This document shows positions 26,801 to 37,068 of a stretch of 64,000 nt of DNA, piece after piece. The notes under the pieces were generated by a model. The model saw nothing but the letters and a program-made list of their open reading frames with translations. It did not search any database and had not been told where the DNA came from. Position 1 is the stretch's first letter. Every line of letters starts with the position of its first letter. The position numbers and the translations under genes are program-made. The stretch is from Buddleja alternifolia (taxonomy: Eukaryota > Streptophyta > Magnoliopsida > Lamiales > Scrophulariaceae), in NCBI GenBank assembly GCA_019426215.1, contig CM033397.1, forward strand, positions 31,622,480 through 31,686,479, in the 5' to 3' direction.

Positions 26801-27629
26801 TTTTGTGTAAATCAAAAATAGTGAACCCCCTTTTGAAGCCATGTATAATATTGTTGTGTAAAATAGGTGAGCTTCATTTTTTGACTATTGTATCCGGTAT
26901 CATATAATTTTGGTACGGTATGGGATTTTGCGGTATTTTTATTATAGATCACACGATTTATTTACATATTATTATGTCAATTTTTCAAGAAAAAATCTCA
27001 TGGAAAATAATCTATACAATAATACTCTAAAAAAGAATAAACTTCATCACTTATCTTAATTCATGTTTCTTTTGTATTTTTTTGAATAGAAAACGTAAGC
27101 ACGAAAAAAAAAAAAACTATGACTTTGCAATAGAAAAAACTTTTTGGATGAGAATCGATGAACTTATGCTTAGAGTTAATATGCTCTATTCCATTGAGAA
27201 ATATGATTGTAAGTTAGTTGTTAACTATAACTATTATATAATAAAATTAAAAATAATTGCTAAACTAAATAAATATTAAATGTAAGAACTTGAAAGACTT
27301 TTGAACCCAAGAATTAGTGAGTTTCAAAGTTTGCGCTTTCTATCTCAGTGTTGCAACGTCTTTCGTGGCTTAATGTCAAGTGATATTATTAAACTCAAAT
27401 TCTTAAAATTAATATTCTAATTCTAGAGTTTAGGTTTTGAAATAATTCTAAAAAATAACTATAGTTTCTCTTTAACTAATTCACAATTTTAATTGGGTTA
27501 ATTTTCATATATATGAAAAACCACACATCCCCACACAAGTTTTGGTAATAAAATAATTTCTTGTATATTTGGATTTATAAATTCTAAAATTCCTTCAATA
27601 GAATCTCTTATATAATATAAATAATAACT

Positions 27630-27669
<40 letters not shown>

Positions 27670-27776
27670 TTCGATACAATTTTTTATCGGTATGAATTTT
27701 CTAAAACCAGACCTTTCCAAAACAGTTGATACGATACATGCTCATATCAAAGCCTATAATTTTTAGCAAACAGAAT
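26801..27776. other. Intergenic, AT-rich; TA microsatellite
   Basis: No gene seen. GGTACGGTATGGGATTTTGC-like phrases near 26910 and GATACAATTTTTTATCGGTA near 27670 hint at an old element interrupted here. A pure TA run lies at 27635-27666. Confidence 0.4.
27635..27666. repeat. (TA)n microsatellite
   Basis: Uninterrupted TA dinucleotides. Confidence 0.9.
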
Positions 27777-29210
27777 TGTTAGGAAATTTCATGTTAGATG
27801 TTTTGATGATGATAAGATAGTATTTTATGTTAAAAGAATGTAAGTTTATACTTTCATTAGAATTGTATAAGCGTTGAAAGTTTATCTATTAGAATTGTGT
27901 AAGACTTGTTTTATTCTTTTTAGATTTTAGACTAAGTATTGGAATCTCAATTGCTTCTAGTATTCTGAGTGAGTCTATCAAGATGAAGTTGAAGATCAGC
28001 GTCTGAAGTCAAAAGAAGATGAAGTGGATCTAAGCGCTCAACAAGCGCTGAAAATCTGTCAGGATCTTGAATCAGCGTCCAAACGACAAGATTTACCTGA
28101 AATAAATGTGAAGTCAAGAGGGACTTAAATACAATCAATAACGGACATTTATTTCTAACAGGAATTGATTTCAAATGCATTCAATGTCTGATAAGAATAT
28201 TAAATGTGATAAAGACTATTGACGTACAGACAAACCTTTGTGATTGGACTATCAGAGTTTAAAGTCTGACGCACCCACTCTTTGCAACTGAATTTTAGGG
28301 ATTAAGTACAGAAGTAGGTTCACTTGCTCAAGTGAAAGACACGCGCCTGCACATGTGTCCAACAGACACTTTTTCCAAGATCTGTCTATAAATTAGGACT
28401 TCACAGCAAACCCTAATTACACACATGACACATACATTCAAGCTTATTGAAGATCTTGCTGATTAAATCCAAAAAAGAAGCTCATAAACTCCATATCCTC
28501 AAACTTTTCAAAAATCCCAAAGACAGTCACCTATATATCAAACATCTTCCTTAGAAAAAACCTACTATAATATTAAGATATTCCAAATTGTTTGAACTTC
28601 CAAAATCAAATGAACCCTAAGGACGAAAACCCTCCAACCCTTCATCTATATGAAGAAAAAACTTGAAGATCAAGTACTATTTCTAGGTGAAAGAAACTTG
28701 ATAGTAAAGATATTTTAGAGAGTTGAAGTCTATATGATCAAGAAGCTCAAGACTATCTTGATGTGCTTCACCATTTGTAGAAGCTGTCTGTGTGAAGCTT
28801 TGAGAATCATCTAGTGAAATTCTTCCAAGTGCAAAAGGAGCAGAAGGACGTAGTTGAGATTTCATCACCTAGTGAACCTTACAAATTTCACGTGTCATTT
28901 ACTTTTTTATTGTTTTCACATCTATTGCATATCTTTCATCAAATCATATAAGTTAAGTGACTAATTGGCTGAAGAAAGCTAAGTAATCTAAACCTATTTC
29001 CGCTATGCTAAGAGTCTTAAGTGGTAACCCTACTTTCATTAAATGCTAATCCTCTTTGTCTAAGTTATCTTTCAATTTACTTTGTTCAAGCTCTTGACTA
29101 AGCGCTTCACATTTCTGTAAGCGTTCAAAAATATTTTAAGGCAAGAAAATTTTTGAAGTTCAAAAAGAACTACAAGGTCTATTCAACCCCGCCTCCCCCA
29201 TCTAGACCCT
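27777..29210 (+). mobile_element. Possible large copia (SIRE-like) solo LTR
   Basis: It starts TGTTAGGAAATTTCATGTTAG, followed by a GATGATGATAAG phrase. It holds a TCTATAAATTAGGACTTCAC promoter-like segment at 28384-28403 and ends in TCTATTCAACCCCGCCTCCC followed by CATCTAGACCC. This layout is typical of long SIRE/Maximus LTRs. No primer site, gag or target duplication could be found, so the class and the right border are uncertain. Confidence 0.4.
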
Positions 29211-29385
29211 TTTCATATGCTACTTGGGACCTAAAAAAAATTATTATTTCAAAATATTGCAGTGTGGTACGATCGGTATTGTACGGTTTTGAAAAACCTT
29301 GAACACCCTACACCCCCTTAAGAACTCTAATATTTTGTAACCCCAGCTTTGCCAATAGAGTAGGCTTCATCGGTCAAGTAAGAGG

Positions 29386-30317
29386 TGTTGGAAATAAGCT
29401 TTAAAATTTCTTCAACTTACTTATTATTTCCAACCAATAATAATTTTCTTAAAACTCACACTTAGTGTGCCTATTTACTTTTAATTTATTTTAGACTTAT
29501 AACCTCATTATCATCTTATTTATATAATGTTTGACCAATTCATTTCATCCTTAGTTGACCAAATTATTATTTAGTTTATGGTGATTTATGATGATTTTTA
29601 GTGGCCTATTTTTTCTTTTTTTAATTCAAGACAAATGGAGATACTCTAAATATTTAGCTCAACAAATTCGGGTAGCTAGTCATAATCCTGACCCATTATG
29701 ACTCTATCTAACTCCATAAAGGAGGGGAGAGCCACAACTCGTGGCAACCTAGATTCGAATTCAGGACTTCTCACATAAAGTGGGAGATGGATACTACTAA
29801 ACCAACAAGTCTTGGGTTAGTGCCTATTAATCTCTTTGAAATGTTTAGACTTTATTTTCTAAATAAAGGGGTCATGGTCTTCTTTAATTGACACCTTGAG
29901 AATGTGAGGTATTTTACATAGAGTCTTGTGAGATAATTTTATACTCCCACAAGAATGTTTTGGCAACATGACTAAGAATTGGTTTCTCGTCTCCTTGTGG
30001 TCGTGCATGTAGGAATGAGATACCGTTATAAGCTAATGAGTTTTATCTTGGAGTTATGATCAGCCATCAGAACATGCACGTAGGGAGGCAATCATAGCTT
30101 CAGGACGAATCATGGCTTTAGGACAACGTCATGTGACATGACTCTCCATCGGTGCAGTAACTTATTTTCTAAGTTTTTATGTTATTTGATTTATATAATT
30201 CTATAATTTATGGTGATTATTATTATATGGTGATTATTATTATGTATATTGACAATATATTATGAGATGATTTGAGTAACTTTATATTTATTTAAACACA
30301 AATCAAAAAATTTACAA
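29386..30317 (+). mobile_element. 5' LTR of the non-coding element
   Basis: Begins TGTTGGAAATAAGC and ends TTTACAA. It is 932 bases long because of a SINE insertion and a small internal duplication around GGACGAATCATGGCTTTAGG. Confidence 0.7.
29611..29817 (-). mobile_element. tRNA-derived SINE inside the 5' LTR
   Basis: The minus strand starts CCCAAGACTTGTTGGTTTAG, with a box B-like GAATTCGAATCTAGG, and ends in an A-rich tail (T-rich on plus, 29611-29623). The direct repeats TAGTGGCCTATT (29599-29610) and TAGTGCCTATT (29818-29828) flank it. The other LTR copies have the empty site, which proves insertion. Confidence 0.9.
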
Positions 30318-31658
30318 CAATCTAAAGCCATGACAGTAATTTGTGTTTAAGCAAGAACAATTAATCTTGAGATTTATGATTAAATGTAACCTAAATTTTT
30401 GGTGGTTATTGAGAAATTGATGAATCCATTGGGATATAACATGTATCCTAATTAATCGAAACTGCACGGCTGCTTGTTGATTTGGGTTATGACCTATTCA
30501 ACTCCAGATAATAGTAGGGTTTTCTCCAAATGCTAATATGAAATTTCTTACAAAAATAAAAAGGTACGTGCATTGCATTTCTGTCAAGTCCCATATGACT
30601 TATAGTTTTGGTCAGTCCATAATGATATATTAAAGTATGATATGCTAAATGAGTCCAGGAGTTTTATGTGATCGTTCTGTTAGTAATATATAATAATGTC
30701 TATACTATATATTTTAATTGTAAGTGAATGCATGAATTAGTCTTGCTGATATGTATGAGCGACTTTAAGCTTTTGGTCTAACGGACATGTGCATGTGATA
30801 ATTACTCACTAATTAAGATGTTTCAATTTCATGAGTATTAAGTTTATTAAAATATATATGCTTCCATACAAAACTAATAAACCATTAGCGTGTGAATTTT
30901 TATCATTTAGACATACAAATCACTTAATAATATAAAGTACGTCACTTGTTTATCTAATTTCTAGTTATGATTATATTTATGACTGTGTTATATATGTGAT
31001 AGATAATGCATCATTATTTATATACAAATGGCCAGCAACATACAACTATGTGTATACTAGAAAATAGAAATTGCCTGGTAGTTAAGACTTAAAAGCATAG
31101 GAGTTACGTGCAATTTTGTCCAACGGCTAAATGATAAAACTGTTTAAATGCTATGCTGCTAATGAACCTATTATTGTACTATAGTTGTCTGGAAGGTACA
31201 TGTTGATTACTCTTTAACGACATGTTGTGCAGTATTAGGAAATATATTTCTAAATAATGGTATATGAATATTGCTGTAAGAAATTAAAAAAGTCCAGAGA
31301 AGTATATATGCATTGATACCTCAGTATTATATTTTTGTTAATTCTGAAATTGCATTTAAATTATATTGCGAACTGAGAGCTAAGGGTATTAATTCCTTCA
31401 TGACATGCATGTATGAAGATATCAAGAAATTTTCGGCATTGAGGTTTTATGAAATTATTTCTACTTGAAAGGAAAAGAAAATATTCTATGGGATGAAATA
31501 AATATTTAAGAATATTTCAATATATCGTCTCTACTCCAAGAATCAGATAAATATATAATTAACTAGTAAACAATTCGATTAATTGTGTATCGGTTACTTA
31601 TATTTCTATAACTGATAATATATGTTGTAATGTATTTTATAACGCCTGATATTTGGAA

Positions 31659-32340
31659 GGGAAAATTATATTTCGTACCCATGTGAAATATGAAACCTGT
31701 GCACATTCCCCTTGTGTTAAAAATATAGCCTTATATACCGATGTAGTTTTATGAATCCTGCACGAAAACCCCCCGTCCGATAGAAATTAGTGAAAAGTAG
31801 CATTCGCACACAATGTGTTTGAAGTAGGTTTGGGCGGTTTGTGCAAATTAAAAATAACATTGGGGTATACACTACAAAAAAAATGATTATTGCCCATGCC
31901 AATATGCCACGGTGAAAAGTTCATATGCCATTGGTTAAAACCAATTGACTACGGCTTTGGCCGTGGTATTTGCAAGCATGGCCAAACATTTATCATGGCT
32001 TATAGCCATGATCAATGTTTTGTTCATTGTAAAAACCATGACTTTTAGCCATTGTAAAAAAGTATTAGGTTAACATTTCTTCCACCACGGCTAGTTAGAG
32101 CTTAAAATAGCTAGCATTCTTTTTCACCACAACTAACTTTAGTGTGGCTATATGAAACATTTACCACAACTAAGTTAGCCGTGAGCTTAAATAAACCGCT
32201 GCAGACCACGATTTTAAGCCATGACATATATTTTCATTGTCAATACTCAATTTTCTTGTAATGATATAAGGCTATTTTTTTAAAATAAGGGGATGTGTGC
32301 AAGTTTCATGTTTCACAGGGGTACGATATGCAATTATCCC
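31659..32340. mobile_element. Mutator-like foldback element, interrupted
   Basis: The ends GGGAAAATTATATTTCGTAC and, inverted, GGGATAATTGCATATCGTAC continue as arms of about 80 bases. Perfect 9-base target duplications TATTTGGAA lie at 31650-31658 and 32341-32349. A CACTA MITE is inserted between the arms. Confidence 0.9.
31870..32263. mobile_element. CACTA-type MITE
   Basis: Begins CACTACAAAAAAAATGATTA and ends, read inverted, CATTACAAGAAAATTGAGTA. A 3-base target duplication ATA flanks it. The inside carries repeated CCATGGC and CCACGGC words, common in CACTA subterminal regions. It entered the foldback element at 31659-32340 and is therefore younger. Confidence 0.88.
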
Positions 32341-33770
32341 TATTTGGAATGACTCTAAAATAGTTGCATTTACATATGTAGTTAATGCATAAATGCATGA
32401 GTTGTTTCTTTCACTAAGTGATTGGTTAAATTGAGTGCGTAATATTAGTAGTCCAAATTTGAAAGTGAAACTAAATTGGAGATAAAATTGTGAATGTGCA
32501 TAATAACTGAATTGTGGTTTGTTTTTAAAAAAAAAAAAAGGCCAGTGGCAAATAGATAGTTAAATTTTATATGAGAAGTCATATCAAATTGTCCATGTTA
32601 TATCGTTGAGAGAAATTTTAAGGTTTTGATTATTTTATGATACGTGAGAAATGTAGGGGTTGATTTTATCTCAAAATATTAAATGAGATTTATTCGGCTT
32701 GTGGATAGAAGGGAAAATCATTTTTTATATAGTGCTATAATTTAATCTAATATGAAACGGGTCTTATTGGAATATTAAGATTTATTTTCTAGTGACTTGC
32801 TGATTAATTATGAAATTGTTTATGAAGTGTGGAGGCTAAAAAGTAAGCTAAGATATTATGAGTTGAAAAGGTTTGTAAGTAAATTCATTATGTCTTGAAT
32901 TATTAATATGTAGAAAATGAAAAGGAAATATGTTTATAATATTCAAGAATAGAGATTGAAAATATCTTATGAAATATGTCGGGATGAGTAAATTTATCCT
33001 ATATAAATTCAATTAAAAATAAAAATAATACTATTATGTGGAGTTGTCTATAACATTAATGTCTATGTGATGGATTGAGAAATGAAAATAAGAGGCATAT
33101 AGTATTTTATTTCATGAGATGAAATTTACCTCGGAGGACTAGCGTAGAGGCTAGATCCTTTATCATCGATGGAGATGGGCTAAGCCTGTAAGAGAATCAC
33201 CTCCGGGAGTGATCCAACTTTGTTGATTGGAGACCCCATGAAGAAGGTTCAATGGGTAGGAACAACTTGTAATGCGTGATTCATAAAACACTATTTTGAG
33301 GAGAGTGTCCATCTAGATGCCTCCTTCCCAATTCCTAAGGTGATGTGTCGTAAAAAGTGTGATGTTAAGTTGGGCTTTGACCTTTAATGAGACCAAGGCG
33401 GGAAATCCGCAGGGTAGAGGTCACACGTAACCTTGAGAGGTTTCACCTAAGTGAGAGTCGCTCTGATAGCCAGAGCTATAGGTTTGGGCTGGCCGCAGAG
33501 ACCCTACAAGAATCAAGATCAGAACGCATGGCCGTTAATGCGCTAACTCACTATAAGCATGCCCTAGAGTCTGTATCGTGTGTAGTAATTGAAGTTTGGT
33601 CAGGGGACCTAATTTCAGGCTTAGTCCATTATGGCTTCCTCATTTGAATATTACTATCACTAAGTGTAACTTCAAGCCCGAAAGACACCTATACCGATTG
33701 CATGATATAAAGTTGCCACCATATTTAATTGATTTATCGAATTTCAGAAAATTTAAATCTTCTGGGGGAT

Positions 33771-34425
33771 TGTTGAAAATAAACTTTAAAATTTCTTCAA
33801 TTTACTTTTTATTACCAACCAATAATAATTTCCTTAAAACTCACAATTAGTGTATATTTACTTACAATTTATTTTAGACTTATGACCTCATTATCATCTT
33901 ATATATATGATATTTGACCAATTCATTTCATCATTAGTGAGCCAAATTATTATTTAGATTACGGTGATTTATGATGGTATTTGTTGCCTATTAATCTCTT
34001 TGAAATGGTCAAACTTTATTTTTTATGTAAATAGTCACATTGAGAATGTGAGGTATTTTATATAGAGTTTTGTGAGATCATTTTATACTTCCACAAGAGT
34101 GTTTTGACAACGTGATTAAGGATTGGTTCCTTGTCTCCTTGTGGTCTTGCACATAAGATGATACACCGTTGTGAGCTAATGAGATTTTATCTTGGAGTCG
34201 TGCTTAGCCGTCAGAACCTGCACGTAGGGAGACAATCATGGCTTTAGGACATCGTCATGTGGCGTGACTCTCCATTGGTCCAATAACTTATTTTATATGT
34301 TTTATGTTGTTTGATTTATATAATTCTATAATTTATAGTGATTATTATCATGTATATTGACAATATATTATAAGATGATTTGAGTAACTTTATATTTATT
34401 TAAACACAAATCACAAATTTTACAA
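33771..34425 (+). mobile_element. 3' LTR of the non-coding element
   Basis: Follows CTGGGGGAT and runs TGTTGAAAATAAAC to TTACAA; nearly identical to 590-1244. Confidence 0.75.
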
Positions 34426-34601
34426 TAAGAGGATATTTGGATAAACTTATAAGCTCTTAAAAAGTGTTTGGATAAATTTTTCAGGGAGGAGCTTATAAGA
34501 TCCTAAAATAAGATGTTAAGAGCTTATATGCTCTTTAAAAATAAGTTGAGAATCCGCAACTTATTTCTTAAGATACCAACTTATTTTTAAGATCGTAGAA
34601 A

Positions 34602-35125
34602 ACCACACATACACACAGTCACACATTTTTCAACACATTGCATACATTTTCATACACATCACACATTTTACACATACGACACACGTTTTACACATACTGC
34701 ACACATTTTACACACGCAACACATTTTCACACACATCACAAATTTTCACACACCACACAACAACCAACAAAGCCAGTGTAGTGATCCCAGTCCATTTTCA
34801 CACACACAATATATATTACACACACGACACACATTTTCACACACACTACACATATTTTCACACACACAACACAGATGTTACACATACTGCATGTATTGTA
34901 CACACATTACACACATTTTTACACACACGACATACATTTTAAAAAATACTACACAGATGTTACACATACTACACGTATTTTTCACACATACTATACGTAT
35001 TTTTCACTCATATTACACATTTTCACACACTACACATGTTTCAGACACATTACATATATTTTTACTTAATGGCACACATTATATCCACACTAAATATATT
35101 TTCACACACGATACTAATTTTACAT
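34602..35125. repeat. Degenerate CA-rich minisatellite
   Basis: Counterpart of 1421-1935, with one extra CACATTTTTACACA-type unit near 34915. Frames through it are His/Thr-rich by repetition only. Confidence 0.8.
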
Positions 35126-35132
35126 ACACTAA

Positions 35133-35561
35133 GGCTTTGTATGGTTGTGTTTTTTGAAAATGAATTTTGAGTTTTTATTGGAGAATGTTATTATAGAAAT
35201 TCGTGTGGAAATATTTTTTTTTGTTTGTTTGGATGTGTTATTGAGAAATGTTTAGAAATTGTGTAAATGTGATATAAAGTTGATTGAATTCGTTATATAT
35301 GTAATGATGATGAGAGAAAAAATTAGAATAATATTTTATTTATGATAAAGTAAGAAAGAAAATGTGTTGAATAATTGAATTATGTAATTAATATAGAGAG
35401 AGAATGAAGTGATTGAATTGATGAGTAGTTATATAGGGGAATATGTAGTAGGATTTAAAATTTGAGTATTTTCTGTAAAATTCACCTTGAAATGTGTATT
35501 TTTATTTTCTAAATATCCAAAAAATGAAAATACAATTTAAAAAACACAAACAAACAGAGCC
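35133..35561. mobile_element. Tourist-like MITE, complete
   Basis: The left end GGCTTTGTATGGTTGTGTTT and the inverted right end GGCTCTGTTTGTTTGTGTTT match well. The 3-base duplication TAA lies on both sides (35130-35132 and 35562-35564), the target of PIF/Harbinger elements. Non-coding, 429 bases. Confidence 0.87.
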
Positions 35562-35589
35562 TAAACAAATGCAAATTATCATGTTTGAA

Positions 35590-36374
35590 GGGAAAAATTC
35601 ACTTTTGGTCCCGTAGGAATCCATCCAAAACACTTTTAGTCCGATAGGATTTTTTTTGACACTTTTAGTCCTATAGGATTGAAAAAGTGACACTTTTGCT
35701 CCCAAATCTCACTTTTGGTCCCATAGGGGTGCCGCGTGTAACACACGCACGCCGGGGCGCGTGAATTCGACTATTCATCAAAAAAAGAAAATAAAAAATT
35801 AATTAAATAAATAAATAACAAAAAAAAATAAAAATGAAGAAGATCACTGTTCATCTTCTTCCCCAACACAACCCTACACCATCCCACCCGCGCCCCGCCG
35901 CCATGATGCCCCCACCACCGCTGCCAACTCCATGGTCGGCACCCTCCATCGCCGGCGAGTGTTTACAAGTGGTGGGGGGGTCATGTTTTGGAGGGGAGGG
36001 AAGACCCATCACCACCGCCCCCCTTCCCACCGCTACCTCCATCGCCGTCGGTGGCGGGGACAGTGGAGATGAGGTGTTTTTTGGGGGGGGGGGGGGGTTG
36101 GGGGTGAAGAAGAAGATGAACAGTGATTCGCGAATCACTGTTCATTTTTATTTTATTTTATTATTTTATTAATATTTTTGATTTTTTTTTTGAATTTCTC
36201 TTTTTTTTAATGGCGAGCGAAATCCACTCGCCACTCCTACGGGATCAAAAGTGAGATTTGGGACCAAAAGTGTCACTTTTTCACTCCTATGGGACTACAA
36301 GTGTCAAAAAAAGTTCTACGAGACCAAAAGTGTTTTGAGCCGATTCCTACGAGACCAAAAATGAATTTTTCCAT
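35590..36374. mobile_element. Foldback element, probably Mutator-like
   Basis: Arms of about 170-200 bases on each side are built from phrases such as CACTTTTGGTCCC and AGTGTCACTTTT. The left end is GGGAAAAATTCACTTTTGG, the inverted right end ATGGAAAAATTCATTTTTGG. ATGTTTGAA stands on both sides (35581-35589 and 36375-36383). The centre (35850-36110) is GC-rich, reads as Pro/Ala- or Gly-rich in every frame, and holds a run of more than ten G. A related unbroken flank at 23996-24075 confirms the insertion point. Confidence 0.8.
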
Positions 36375-36383
36375 ATGTTTGAA

Positions 36384-37068
36384 GTTATGGACAGAAGTAA
36401 CTATTGAGAACTATTGAAAGCCAGAAGTAACTATTGAGAACTAATGATTACAGGAAACATCAACAAGAATGCCACTAATACATGCCAAACTATTATATTT
36501 ATTAATTTAATAACAATATCCACCAAACATTATTGTAGTAGATATGACAAAACCAATACTTTTTCACATCGAAGCCTATTAATTACCTAATAATAAAAGA
36601 AAATTCTATCAAAGCATGTTGGGACAACAAGGGCAATTCGGTCACTTAGAATTCAATTGAAGTCAAACGGTCAACCCACTGTAACTGACGCCGGTAGTGG
36701 TATTACAACATGCCGGAACGCAAGCATGATTGACGAGCCTCCCTCACCACGTGTCCCTCTGTCATTCGTCAGTTTCTAGTCTTCGGGATTCACAGTTCAC
36801 ACTCAATAATTAAAGCTAAAAACAAAAGGCAAAAGAAAACACACACATACATACACATACATACAGTCACTCTCACTCATCCCCTCTCTCTCTTTCTCTC
36901 TGACTGTGTTTTCTCTCCGAAAAAACCCCCAAATTTCCCCCCAATTTCCATCACACTTCACGCGAACCACCCCATATTCGGATTCAGCAATGCATGATCT
37001 TTCAATCGAAACCAATTTCATAAGCTAGGGCTCCATAATTCAGTTCATTTGAAGAGGAATTGAAGAAA
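36384..37068 (+). other. Upstream region of the AFR-type gene
   Basis: Contains a duplicated phrase (AGCCAGAAGTAACTATTGAG, near 36419) belonging to an older repeat. At 36870-36910 lies a CT-rich tract typical of plant 5' leaders. The transcription start cannot be fixed. Confidence 0.5.

Larger units (their letters stand above)
29386..34425 (+). mobile_element. Non-coding LTR retrotransposon (LARD-like)
   Basis: A 5' LTR (29386-30317) and 3' LTR (33771-34425) bound a 3.45-kb interior. The seven bases TAAGAGG stand on both sides (29379-29385 and 34426-34432), longer than the usual 5. A GGGGGAT tract precedes the 3' LTR. The interior has no gag or pol and no recognisable primer site. A foldback element (31659-32340) is nested inside, and a SINE lies in the 5' LTR. 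The 5' LTR is visibly more diverged than the 3' LTR is from its copy at 590-1244. Confidence 0.7.
33182..35132. repeat. Duplicated block, copy B
   Basis: Copy of 1-1939. It contains the 3' interior and 3' LTR of the non-coding element, the TAAGAGG duplication, and the flank with the CA-rich minisatellite. This copy is linked to the complete element, so it is probably the source. Confidence 0.9.

Noticed and set aside
35834..36172. Pro/Ala-rich frame on plus and Pro/Gly-rich frame on minus
   Set aside because: They lie inside a foldback element in a low-complexity GC-rich core; no domain and no start context.
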